A stretch of 64,000 nucleotides of DNA, taken from contig CAUYUJ010018902.1 of assembly GCA_963575745.1 (NCBI GenBank), forward strand, positions 93,501 through 157,500, in the 5' to 3' direction. The notes beneath the pieces were generated by a model. The model was not told the origin of the DNA, did no database searches, and worked only from the letters and a program-made list of their open reading frames with translations. The position numbers and the translations under genes are program-made. Position 1 is the first letter of the stretch. The number at the start of each line of letters is the position of its first letter. This DNA is from Prorocentrum cordatum. Lineage: Eukaryota; Sar; Dinophyceae; Prorocentrales; Prorocentraceae. Below are positions 17,493 through 27,763 of the stretch, piece by piece.

Positions 17493-17820
17493 GCCGAGGT
17501 CGCCGAAAGCTGATCCTCCAAGCGGTGGTCATGCAGAAACTCCAGTCTCGGACGCTCCGCCCGCTGCCGCCTCCGCGGAGCGGGAAGCCGAGCAACGGGA
17601 TCCTCGGTCACTCCGCGCCTAGTAGGCGTCGCCGCCATCCTCGGCCAGGGAAGACCCGCGCCCCGATCAGCGGCGGCGAGCGCGGGGGGGGGGGAAGCGA
17701 GAGGGAGCAGGCCGTCGCGGAAGGCGGCGGGGCTTCTCAGAGGCCCTCGCGCCTTCGGCGAGGTTTCCTGTGTCCTCGGGGAAGGCTTCGAAAACCTCTC
17801 GGAAGGCCGGGGGGCTGCCG
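17493..17820. other. Unassigned stretch
   Basis: GC-rich and non-coding; nothing recognised. Confidence 0.3.
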
Positions 17821-17821
17821 A

Positions 17822-17878
17822 GAAGGAGAAGGAGGAGGAGGAGGAGGAGGAGGAGGAGGAGGAGGAGGAGGAGGAAGG
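17822..17878. repeat. GGA microsatellite
   Basis: About 19 GGA/GAG triplets. Confidence 0.9.
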
Positions 17879-18096
17879 CCTTCTGAGAAGGCCCGCCCCC
17901 TGCTCGCTGCCACCCCTCTCGCGCCGTCGAGACCAAGGGGCCCAGGATCGGCCTGCCCAGGATCGCCGAGCCTAGGCAGGCGCTTCCCCCGGACACTCGC
18001 ACAGGAGCGGTTCGCCAATGGCCCAGACCCGCCGCAGAGGGATGTACGGACCATGAGATCCAGGCGAGCATATGTTTTGTCGGACGTTTGCGAGTG

Positions 18097-18476
18097 CAGC
18101 GGAGGACTATCCGCAAGAGACCTTCCGCAAGAAACCCGACCCTGAGACCCCAGGACGGCCATGGATCTCTGGCCTCGGGAACGTCACGCTCTCCACAGCA
18201 ACACCCTCGAAACCCCAAACACCCGGGGCACCCTGCAGGCAAGCATTTGGACGCCCGAAATGGGTACGGAAAGAATGGGTACAATGCCCAACAACAAATG
18301 TTGTCCCAAACCAACAGCGGCCGCTGTTGGGCAAGCGGCCTTCTGTCTCAAATGGACACAGGCCGCGGCCGCGTGGACAGCGAGTCCTGTTCAAAATGAA
18401 CAGGAACTGCTGTTGGGCATCGTGCCCATTCTTTCCGTACCCATTTCGGGCGTCCAGAAAGCAGGGTGTGTCTTGG
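18097..18476. repeat. R15 dispersed repeat, copy 2, interrupted by R2
   Basis: Same sequence as 16917-17080 up to GGCAAGCA (18238-18245). It then resumes with AAGCAGGGTGTGTCTTGG at 18459 after the R2 element. Confidence 0.85.
18246..18458. mobile_element. R2 inverted-repeat element, copy 2, with 5-bp target duplication
   Basis: A 213-bp element. The 46-bp arms, beginning TGGACGCCCGAAATGGGTAC and ending GGGCGTCCA, differ at only two positions. AAGCA occurs at 18241-18245 and 18459-18463, and only once in the empty site at 17056-17062. No protein is encoded, so it would need a transposase supplied from elsewhere. Diverged copies lie at 35125-35335 and 57240-57440. Confidence 0.9.
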
Positions 18477-18587
18477 CGCACGGGCCCCCGGCTGCAGGCG
18501 CCCTGCGAGCAGCGGCACGTGCCCGGCGAGAGCCGAGGAGCGCCGGGGCGCTCCCGGCCGCGGCGGGCCTCGGCCACGACTCGGGGA

Positions 18588-18882
18588 CGGACAGAACCCC
18601 CTTTTTGCAAAACCTGGTTTTGTGAAAACCTCGCCATCGCTCGGACGTCCATTCCCTGTATTTTCTTCGGTTTCGTGCGTGGTTTTTTCGCCAAATGGTC
18701 AAGGATGATCCTCGATGGTGCCCACCGAGGAAAAAATGCACACGTCCGAGCGATGCCAAGAACCGACCCCGGGCCCGAACCTGGCGGGCGCCAGCCTCGA
18801 AAATGACGGTCGCGGCGTCCCCTCGAGAACCGAACATGGACAATGCACGAATCGACGTGCCAGGGTGGGGGGTCTGTCCACC
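18588..18882. mobile_element. R1 inverted-repeat element, copy 2, with nested insertion
   Basis: Ends GGACAGAACCCCC and GGGGGGTCTGTCC. About 120 bases longer than the other R1 copies because of the element at 18635-18755, which lies between GTGAAAAC and the GACC word of the interior. Confidence 0.75.
18635..18755. mobile_element. Inverted-repeat insertion nested in R1
   Basis: Perfect 14-bp ends CATCGCTCGGACGT and ACGTCCGAGCGATG enclose an AT-richer interior. The other three R1 copies lack it. Confidence 0.75.
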
Positions 18883-18961
18883 CCCGGACGAGGAGGGGCG
18901 CCCCGACCCATCAGCGAGGGAGACGGGCCCGAAGGCCAGAGGCCCTGCCGATCCCGAAGTG

Positions 18962-19123
18962 GTCCTTCTCCTCCTCCTCCTCCCTCCTCCTCCTCCTCCT
19001 CCTCCTCCTCCTCCTCCTCCTCCTCCTTGTCCTCCTTGTCCTCCTCCTCCCTTTCCTCCTCCCTTTCCTCCTCCCTTTCCTCCTCCTCCTCTTCCTCCTC
19101 CTCCTCCTCCTCCTCCTCCCTGT
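18962..19123. repeat. TCC/CTC microsatellite
   Basis: Interrupted CTC repeats. Poly-Ser, poly-Leu and poly-Glu frames here are artefacts. Confidence 0.95.
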
Positions 19124-19129
19124 CCCTAG

Positions 19130-19290
19130 AGTCGGGCCTGGGACAGAGGAACACCCTTCCAGAACAGGAGGCCCTCCGCCGGCCAAAGCGGACAGAACAT
19201 CCCAGGGTACCCTCCCCAGGATGCACAAGAGCACGTGCAACAAGCACACAGGACCCCAGGGTACCCTCCCCGAGCCGACCTCGCTCTTGT
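19130..19290. repeat. R16 dispersed repeat, copy 1
   Basis: CCCAGGGTACCCTCCCC occurs twice here, with CAACAAGCAC between. GGTACCCTCCCCAGG and CAACAAGCACGAAG recur at 38095-38185. Confidence 0.55.
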
Positions 19291-19315
19291 GCCTCGGTCC
19301 GACCTTGAAGTTCAG

Positions 19316-19375
19316 ATGACCCCCTTGCTCTGCAGGATCCTGCAAGATCTGGCGCTCTGGCTGACCCCCGTTTCT
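19316..19375. repeat. R9 repeat, copy 3 (partial)
   Basis: TGCAGGATCCTGCAAGATC and GGCGCTCTGGCTGACCCC as in copy 1. Confidence 0.55.
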
Positions 19376-19384
19376 GACGAAGCC

Positions 19385-19565
19385 AGGACGAAGATACATT
19401 CAGGTGAGGACGAATCGAGCATATCTGAGATCTGGCGGCTCTGGAGCATGCCTCAGGCGCCGCGGCCTTCTCAGAGCGTTCCAGAACGATCTGCCAGCGT
19501 TATGGAACGCTCTGCAACGAATCTATCCTCGTCCAAGCCCCATCCGACCATTTGCACTAACCCCC
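19385..19565. repeat. R7 palindromic repeat, copy 2
   Basis: AGCATATCTGAGATCTGGCG, GCCGCGGCCTTCTCAGAGCG and GGAACGCTCTGCAACG match 33538-33680 and 52195-52360. Confidence 0.65.
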
Positions 19566-19589
19566 GCCTCTAGACTCCCGACGAATTTT

Positions 19590-19745
19590 GGGAAGCCAAA
19601 AGGTATCGATACCGCTACTCCCCAGACCTCTCCTGGGGTGCGTTCTGATCAGGATTTCGAGGCGAATCCAGCAATGGCGGCAAGGGCCGCTCAGGGGGGG
19701 GCCCAAAAGAAAACGAGGCAAGGGTACATAGAGGTATGAGTACCT
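19590..19745. repeat. R8 dispersed repeat, copy 3
   Basis: GGAAGCCAAAAGGTATCGAT, CAGACCTCTCCTGGGGTGCG and GATTTCGAGGCGAATCCAGC match 15900-15990 and 37700-37895. Confidence 0.65.
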
Positions 19746-19773
19746 GTTCCTACTCCGAAAATGGGTATGTCCA

Positions 19774-19822
19774 GCACCATCAATACCACCATCACCACCA
19801 CCACCACCACCATCAGCATCAC

Positions 19823-19874
<52 letters not shown>

Positions 19875-20390
19875 GTCATCATCATCATCATCATCGTCAT
19901 CATCATCATCAGCAGCAGCATCACCATCATCAGCATCGCCGTCGTTAGTTTCAGCATCATCATAATCATCAGCATCATCCTCATCATCATCATCACCACC
20001 ATCATCATCTTCATAATCGTCACCATCATCAGCATCATAATCATCGTCATCATCATCCTCATAATCCTCGTAATCCTCCTCCTCCTCCTCCTCATCATCA
20101 TCATCATGATCCTGATCATGATTATCCTCCTCATCTTCATCTCCATCACTATCACCATCACCATCATCATCATCAGCATCATCATCATCATCATCATCAT
20201 TATCATCGTCATCATCGTCGTCAGAATCACCATAACCACCACCATCAATACCACCACCAACACCATCACCACCATCACCACCACCATCATTATCATCATC
20301 ATCATCAACAGCATCATCAGCATCATCATCATCATCATCATAATCATCATCATCATTATGAACATCATCACCACCATCATCATCATCAAT

Positions 20391-20442
<52 letters not shown>

Positions 20443-20455
20443 CCAGCACTACCAT
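19774..20455. repeat. Long CAT/ATC microsatellite
   Basis: About 680 bases of ATC/CAC triplets with scattered substitutions. Poly-His, poly-Ile and poly-Met frames of over 300 residues on both strands come from the repeat. Confidence 0.97.
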
Positions 20456-20803
20456 CTCCCTGAGCCCTTCACCCTCACCCTCACCCTCCGCCCTCCACCC
20501 CCCACCAGCAACAGCACCATCACCAACATCACCACCCTCATCATCCTCCCTCCTCGCTCCTCTCTCACCCCCCTCCTCCTCCATCTCTTCCCTCCGCCTT
20601 CCCTCCCTCGCCGGCCCCATCCCGGACCGCCGCCCTGCCATTCTCTCCGCGCAGGGGCACTCGCAAAGCGCGGGGCGGCCCGCGCCCGCTACCAGGCAGG
20701 GAGCCTCCCAGGCGGCTCCGTAAAACGTCCAAGGGCGGGCTGCTCCCGCTGCGCCACGCCTCTCGCTGCGCCCCCGCGGGCCTGGCCGCGCCGAATGATT
20801 CGA
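20456..20803. other. Unassigned stretch
   Basis: C-rich continuation of the microsatellite grading into GC-rich non-coding sequence. Confidence 0.35.
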
Positions 20804-20996
20804 GGTCTCCTAGATGGGGTCCGAGCAGACGGGGTCGGAGGATTGCACTGGATCGCCGATGCATCGGCGACCTCGGCGATGCATTGGCGACGTTGACGTG
20901 AAGCAAATCGAGCTACACATCGAGCCGCATCGCCGATGCATCGGCGATGCGGATCGATCCTTCGACCCCATCCACTCGGACCCCAGTTAGGAAGCC
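20804..20996. mobile_element. R4 inverted-repeat element, copy 3
   Basis: CTCCTAGATGGGGTCCGAGC..GGTCGGAGGATT at the left; GATCCTTCGACCCCATCC..GACCCCAGTTAGGA at the right; GCCGATGCATCGGCGA twice inside. Confidence 0.75.
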
Positions 20997-21221
20997 TAGA
21001 ATGATGGGGGGCAGAAGCGGCATTTGTTCCGAGCGATCAACATCCGATTCCGCGCCTTTTCTCCCGCCCCGAAGATGCCACCACCAGGCTATATGCCAGA
21101 AATCTGGGCCTCATGTTGGGCGGCCAAAGCATCGATATGTTTCACAAGGGGTGTCCAGGGAGAACGAACCAGGCACGTTACGCACGTCCCCAGCGCCTAG
21201 CTTATTGGGCTGTACATACAC

Positions 21222-21410
21222 ATGCTAATACTAGATGTCCTCAGAAGCGCGCGTCCGACCCGATCATATGGTATACCTATAGTGTATCGTTTCCCGAGCG
21301 GCATGGCCAGAAAGCGCCGCTCACCACGCATATACAAAAAGATTTCTCGGTGCGCGCGTCGCCCCTGGGGGGCGGCGCACACATAATAGTAGTACCCATC
21401 GGTCGGAAGA
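21222..21410. repeat. R12 dispersed repeat, copy 2
   Basis: See 15638-15826. The best word is AAGATTTCTCGGTGCGCGCG. Confidence 0.75.
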
Positions 21411-21644
21411 AGTAGGTATACACATGCAGTAGGATGGCGGATAGAGTAGATTGGGTTCGGGCCGGCCTAGAGAACAACACGAAGAAACAAACCATCGATT
21501 TTGAAGCAGGAAGGCGCTTGAGGCAGACTGGGCCTTGGGAATCCAGAGATGCGTACTCTCAACGACCGATGGGTATGTTGGGGTGGAGCCGATTCCGGCG
21601 GACCAGAAACGCTGGGCCCAACCCTGGGCGTCCAGCCCAAAGAA

Positions 21645-21790
21645 TGTTCTAAGAACTTTTTGTGGTCTGCGCGAAATGTCCTTAGAACATTTCTGGCTGG
21701 GTGTCTTGTTCTAGCACATCGGGCGTATGTTCTAAGACCATTGTTTTTGTTCTCAGAACGTTTTGGGTTCTAAGAACATTTCGTGGTAGG
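21645..21790. repeat. Cluster of GTTCTAAGAAC-like palindromes
   Basis: Five related words in 145 bases: GTTCTAAGAACTTTT, GTCCTTAGAACATTT, GTTCTAAGACCATT, GTTCTCAGAACGTTTT and GTTCTAAGAACATTT. Spacing is irregular. They could be binding sites or a decayed tandem repeat. Confidence 0.7.
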
Positions 21791-22380
21791 CCGATAGAAA
21801 TGCCGGGACGGTCGGTCCCTGCTCAAGAGCAGGGGCAGCGTCTGAGGCTCGACAGGGGGTGCGTCCGAGTCCCCCTAGGCGTGCGCCCCCGAACTCCCTG
21901 CCCTCGCCGAGCGGCCGGGCTCTCGGTGGCTCCGTCGGGGCCCTCCGGTGAGAATGCACCACGCCATCGAGGCCCCTCGGTGAGAGCACCCAGGGGAAGG
22001 GGGACGCGAGCAGAGCGGGGAGGACGGCTGCAGCAGACGCCGCGAGCTCATGGGAGGAGGACGAGAGGATGAGACGAGGAGCAGGAGTAGGAGGAGGATG
22101 AGGAAGAGAATGTTGAGGCAGTTCTGCTATATTATCAGGAGGCCCCGAATAGCAAAGTGTCAGATGTGAAACAAAGGCTTCTCGACAGCACACTTTGATG
22201 CAGGTCGCGCGTGGCAACTACGACATCCGGGGGACCAACTTACGAACCCACCCACAGGCCACAAGGACGTCTATGAAGACCGTGTAGCGTGCCTTGCGTA
22301 TCTCTTTGTCCCGTGCCAACTGTTTGGTAGAACGTTGATTCTGCTGCAATAAGATAGACCCGTGCATTTTCTATTTATCC
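21791..22380. other. Unassigned stretch, possibly partly LINE-2 3' region
   Basis: No frame with protein-like composition. 22,080-22,380 lies downstream of LINE-2 in its own orientation and might be its 3' flank. Confidence 0.3.
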
Positions 22381-22744
22381 ATTACTGAATAATAGAATCG
22401 TTCTTCACCTTGTCGCCGTGTCTTCGGGGATGACGCAAGACATCGCTGCACCCAACCCTGGCCGTTTCCCACGTCGCGCGTCTCTTCCAACCCGGCCGGT
22501 GTCTCCAGTCAAGCTTGGCTCGCTTGGCGAAAGACAGGGAAGACTGCGGACAATGTTTGCCATGCTGCTTCCGTATCGCTGCATAGGACAGATCGGACAG
22601 AGATCTGCGCGAGGTTTGCGCTGCTATCACGTGGGATTGAAACGGCAGGAGCCAATGAGGAACAGCAGCAGATTTGTCCTTCGAATCTGTGAACTCGCTC
22701 GAGAACGAGTTCCACAACCGCCTTGAAACCGAGGGCGCGATGCA

Positions 22745-25480
22745 CTTTACGGGCGTGCTAGCTGCTTGGCGGCCCGCTTCATGTAGTCTTCCCACTTCTC
22801 CGCATCCAGCTTGCGGTACCGGCCCACTCTACGAAGCAGCCACCCTTCGGACTCGCGCAAATTCAATATTTGCTGAGTGCCCAACCTTCCGCTCCATATA
22901 ACAAACAAAGGGGGAAACTCTCAGAGATCCTTTTCATTCGTTCCGTTCGTGAGATGTCTTTTAGGGTGAAGGACTTGTCCGCCCAGAACGTCCGGATGGC
23001 TTTCCCGAGTCTGTGATCAAATGCTTGTTTGGTGCCGCCGTCGTCGGCGATGTCCACCCCGGGTTACACGCTGTGCCTTTGCCAGAAGAGAGCGTGGTAG
23101 CCCTCCTGGAGCCCCGCCGGGTCGTGCGCGGAGGGGAGCATGCCTAAAATTTCGAGCTGGTCTGAAGCACCTGCAGCAGATGTCATGAACGCGAGGCTCT
23201 CCTCCTTCCAGGAGACACCGAAAGAGTTCATGGCGGCCGTCAGTTCTTCGACCATGGTGACCAGCTGCGCCTCGGAGCGGGCCATGATGAAGAAGCTCTC
23301 TTCCAAGCATAAACGTGTGAATCGTGTGCCCATGAGTGTCACTCCCAACTCTCTATGGGTCCAGCTGTCCACCAGATCGGTAAATATCGCCTGAATGAAG
23401 ATATTCCATTTGCTCGGAGCGTCCGGGGCACCGTGCCTTTCTACCTTGTTGTGTTGGATGGTGCAGCTCTCGAGCACGCGGTCGAAAATGAGTCTCATCT
23501 GCATCCCCCGACCATCCCTGAGCAACGCTGCACTCAAGCGGGGAAGGGAGGCCGAGTTTGCGCATAGATGCGGCGACAGTTCGCGGATGTAGGTGGTCGA
23601 ACGCCTGGTAGACGTCCCCGATGGCCAAGTAAAAGGGCTGTTTCCCCGGCCACTCGTGAGCTGTGGACAACTTGTGTCGCAACGGCTCTGTGATTCGATT
23701 GCACGCCATGGTGGGTGTAAAACCTAGCGTGCACACTTTTGCCCCAGTAGTCGGAGTGGCCTCCCGGAGAAGAATCATCAACGAGCTAGTGTACTATTTG
23801 AGCACAGCGCTGACAAAACTCATACCCCTGAAGTTCGACATGCGCTGGGCGTCCGCGGCGGATTCAGCTGAGAAGATCACGGTAGCTAGCAACCAAACCT
23901 GGATCGGTTCGGAAACGGGTCCCTCAAACCTGGCAGTGAACGTTTCTGCCATGCGGTAAACAGCTAATACCGCCAGATGTTTCACCATCTCGAATGTCAC
24001 CCTGTCGTGGCCTGGTGCCCCGCCGTCTCGTAAAGCCGAGAAGCCATGCATCACATCACCCACAGTAAATGTCCCGTGGTGATGGCCCCCCTCCCGGGGG
24101 GGGAACGTCCAGAAGGACTGGATGAGATTGGCGCGGTCCGCGTCCCGCCACTGGTCGAAATACTTCTTGGCACAATACTCGTTGACGACGGCGGCCCACT
24201 GGGCCCTGTCGTACACGACGTGGCCGCTACTGTCGACAAGTTGGCGGATGGACGGCTTGTGCATAGATTTCCTCCCACCTGGCACGGTGGCCCATGCCTT
24301 GGCCCTATTCCAGAAACTCTGAGCGCGTCTCAAACGTTTCCGGACTTCCCGTTTTTAGGACTGTTCTGCCAGCCGCTCCTCCTGCTGGAGTTTGTGGATG
24401 TGCGCCGGCTTGAGGAACGCCTGACGGGCTCTGGACGCCTTCGTGGCGTGGTCCGTACCTTCTGCGAAATCCAGGACGACAGAAGACACGGTGCTGAGGT
24501 CGAAGCTGTCCTCCGTGAGCGCGCCCTCCGCCTTGGAACGGAAATTGCGCAGAGCGTATTCAGAATCCGGCCTCCATCCAGTAGTCGACGGGGTGCGCAA
24601 AGCGTAACCCACAGACGAAGACGAACTAATAATGAGAACTACAAGTGGGAGATGGTCGAATCGCCAGCCTCGCTGCCATACCAGTCCGTCCCAGGTTCGG
24701 ATGGAGCATCGTGCTCGGAGCCTCGGGGAGCATCCCAGGAAATCGATTGTGGAACGAGATCTGTCTGCGTGCCTTGAGAGGGTAGGTTGGTCGGCTTGTC
24801 CGGATACTGTAGACCCAAACGTACATTTGAAGATGTGAGTAACGAGACTGATGATCGAGAGCTGCCTTTCCAGATAGACCCCCGCCTCCCACTGTCCTAC
24901 TCCGGCCCCCATCCCGATCGTCCCCTCCAAGTGCGGCAATGGTGTGTTGAAGTCCCCCCCATAGATATTATGATGAACATGCGGATGTTGATGGATACGA
25001 TGATGTATGTGTTGGAACTCCCGCACGGCCTCGTGGGACACGGTGCTGTCTAGCCCAGACTGAGGAACGCAAGCGAAGCAGAGGGCCGCATTGCCGAAGA
25101 CAATGCCTGCAGCCGAATGAGACGAAATGCACTCTGAAGCGGCATTACGGGCCAGGTGCGCTGGCCATAGCAATGCCACTTGCGAACCCCTCGCGCGTCT
25201 CACCTCCCAACCCGGGAACTGAGGATCGACGTCCCAATGCTTGACCCCCTGGAAAGTCACGACGCAATTGGTGTCGTACCACTGTCTGATTCATCCCAAC
25301 ACTTCTCCGGCCTCCTCGACGGCCAGGTTGCCGATGTTCTAGATGAACACCTTGAAGCCCAGCCTCGACTTAGCCGAGCCTCGTGGCGCCGGCCGGGATC
25401 AGCGGCGAAGCGCGGTGTAGGCTGTGTCCTTCGTCACGGTGTTGGTCATCTCACCCCGTACCGACTCCACGATGGTCCAC
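22745..25480 (-). pseudogene. LINE-2: decayed LINE endonuclease-reverse transcriptase gene
   Basis: Read from right to left. EEP endonuclease, about 25,360-24,600: an NIGN start, YGGDFNTPL, STIDFLG and FDHLPLVV are recognisable. The catalytic Glu is replaced by Gly (TFQGVKHW), and TAG (25339-25341) and TGA (25291-25293) interrupt the frame. Reverse transcriptase in fragments: GGAPGHDRVTFEMVK and FRGMSFVSAVLK (24,333-23,794), motif A YLAIGDVYQAFDHL (23,781-23,353), and the motif C region CLEESFFIMA (about 23,300), where the two Asp of the usual ADD are Glu. The thumb-like end GTKQAFDHRLGKAIRTFW and a terminal RKLDAEKWEDYMKRAA lead to TAA near 22,749. At least two frameshifts separate the parts. 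The element is dead, of a type common in dinoflagellate genomes. Confidence 0.85.
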
Positions 25481-25489
25481 TCCCCCGTT

Positions 25490-25955
25490 TAGGTGGCCAC
25501 ACGGGGTGGCCGCGGCAGGCCCGTGCGGAGGCGAAGAACAACCAGGTGCGTGGTATGGAATAGGGAAACGGGAAGGCGGAGCGGGAGGGAGGGGGAGGAG
25601 GAGCGGGAAGATGGAGGAGTGAGAGGGGGGGTGAGCGGGGGTAGGAGGGGAGGATCGGATGACTGCAACAACGAGAAGTGAGGAAGGGGAGCGGGAGTGC
25701 GAGCGAGAGAGGACCTGGGCCAGTGGCGAAAGGAGAGAACATGATGGTTCGGCCCAAGGGGTCGGCAGCCGGACTCACCTGGACGAAGCGTGGCAAACGG
25801 CTGGAGGGAGACATCTCCCTCCTCCTCCCTCCTCGGTACTCCCTCCTCCCTTCTCCTTCATTACTCCTCCCTGCTCCCTCCACATTCCTGCCTCCTCCCT
25901 CCCTCCTCATCCCCTCCTCCTCCTTTTAAAGTTGCGCGGACCTGAAGCACGGGCT
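25490..25955. repeat. Purine-rich then pyrimidine-rich low-complexity sequence
   Basis: GGGAGG-type sequence (25,560-25,690) turns into CTCCCTCCT-type sequence (25,810-25,930), so the two halves are roughly complementary. Confidence 0.6.
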
Positions 25956-25959
25956 TGCG

Positions 25960-26300
25960 ACGTTCATCCTCCTCCTTTTCCTCCTCCTCCTTCTCGTCCT
26001 CCTCCTCCTCCTCCTCCTCCTCCTCCTCCGCCTCCTCCTCCTCCTCCTCCTCCCTCCTCCTCCCTCCTCCTCCTCCTCCTCCTCCTCCTCCTCCTCCTCC
26101 TCCTCCTCCTCTCCTCCTCCTCCTCCTCCTCCCTCCCTCCCTCCTCCCTCCCTCCCTCCTCCCTCCTCCCTCCCTCCCTCCTCCCTCCTCCCTCCTCCTC
26201 CTCCCTCCTCCTCCCTCCTCCCTCCTCCTCCTCCCTCCTCCCTCCTCCCTCTTCCCTCTTCCATCCTCCCTCCTCCCTCCTCCCCCTTCACCTCCCGTCT
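25960..26300. repeat. TCC/CCTCCC microsatellite
   Basis: About 340 bases of CTC and CCTCCCT repeats. Poly-Ser, Pro and Glu frames are artefacts. Confidence 0.95.
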
Positions 26301-27379
26301 CTTCCCTTCACTTTCCACCTCCTCTTCCCTTCCAGCCCCTCCCGCCTCCCTGTGTTCCTTTCATTCTCCCCCTTCCTCCCCAGGAGGAGGGCGGGAGGAC
26401 CGCGAGATGGAGCACGCCAGCTATGCACCTGCCGATCCTGGTCAGGAAGGCGCCTTCACAGATCCCGGGGCGTGGCCGGGCCCGGCCAGGATTGGTGCAG
26501 GTGCTCAGCTCGCGTCCTGCGAAGGAGGAGGATTTACAGCCTACGAGGATATGGCCACAAGCCCAAATCTCGACCATGCGTCAAGTGGAACAGAAACCTG
26601 CCGCGTGACTTTCTCGGATAGGCGCTGGACCCCCTCCCTGGTGCCGGAATCGCAAGACAGGGGGCCCAGTGCAGATCCGCCAAAATGAGCGAACCTTCGA
26701 AACTGTATGTTTAGGCATTTCTTCTTCGAATATTGGCCAAACCGCTCAGGCTGCCGACCCATTTGCCGACCATCGTCCCTCGCCCCGCCAGGACCTGTAA
26801 ACTGGCGGTCAGCATCCGCACGTGCACTGCTCCTGGGTGGGGAGGTTCGCGGATGAAGACGCGGCAACAAGGAGTTGCTTGATACCCCCGTCAGGGCTGG
26901 AACCGATCGGGGGACGCAAAGGTGGGGTAGGAACAGAGCTGGGGCAAAGACGAAAACCCTTTTTGAACGGCTCCAGGAAGAACTAGGTGTGAGCACCCGG
27001 CTGGGCTCGATCCCCAACCCCCACCTTGGCATGCACCACCACCACCACTGTCACAGGGATACTCCCAAACGGGGAACCCTGACACGGGCAGTGGGCAATT
27101 TCTCGGCCATGCCTTGTCGCACCGCCGCGGCGACTGGTCCTCGACGCGGAATCCAACAAGGGGCGACGGCGCGGGCGCCCACCCTCTCTTCTGGAAGGTT
27201 AGATGCGCCGCGGGCACCCGCAGGTCGCGAGGTTCTCGGCAGCGAACCCTGCGATGACGGGAACGAAACCGGATACGTTTCGGGGAACGGCGCCCGCTCG
27301 CATACGCCTCAATCCGGACCAGCCCTGCCCATCGGGCCAAGAGGGCCCCAGGGGAAACATGCGAAGAAAAAGGGGGAGA
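26301..27379. other. Unassigned stretch
   Basis: Long overlapping frames exist on both strands but none shows a recognisable domain or consistent codon use. CACCACCACCACC near 27,040 is short. Parts could be decayed coding sequence; I cannot show it. Confidence 0.3.
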
Positions 27380-27475
27380 AAAGAGGGGGAGGAAGAGGAG
27401 GGGGGGAAGGGGGGGAGGAGGATGAACAGGAGGAGAAGGAGGAGGAGGAGGAGGAGGAGGAGGAAAACTACTACT
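27380..27475. repeat. GGA microsatellite
   Basis: GGA/GGGGGA triplets ending in AAAACTACTACTAAAT. Confidence 0.9.
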
Positions 27476-27763
27476 AAATCCTCTCGGGGCGAATCTTCTG
27501 AACAGATCTGAGGCCACCCTAGGAACGGCCTATAGCCGAGATGTTGGGCCTCCAGCCCGCCCACTAGGCCCGATGGTATCATGGCCCCAACCAACCGGCC
27601 ACGACCCCCCGCAAGCAGAGGGGGGCAAGCGCAGAAACCCAGCCAGGCAGGGAACCACGCAGCAGCACGCAGAGCGAGGGGCCAGCGAGGGAGGGAGGGA
27701 GGGGAGGAGGGAAGGACGGCAGCACAAGCGGCAGACACGCAGCGGCAAGGGGAGACGGGTCCA

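Noticed and set aside
19691-20723. Frames of over 300 residues of poly-Met, Ile or His
   Set aside because: Products of the ATC/CAT microsatellite on both strands.
26301-27379. Several 100-200 codon frames on both strands
   Set aside because: No recognisable motif, no consistent codon choice, and mutual overlap; listed as unassigned.
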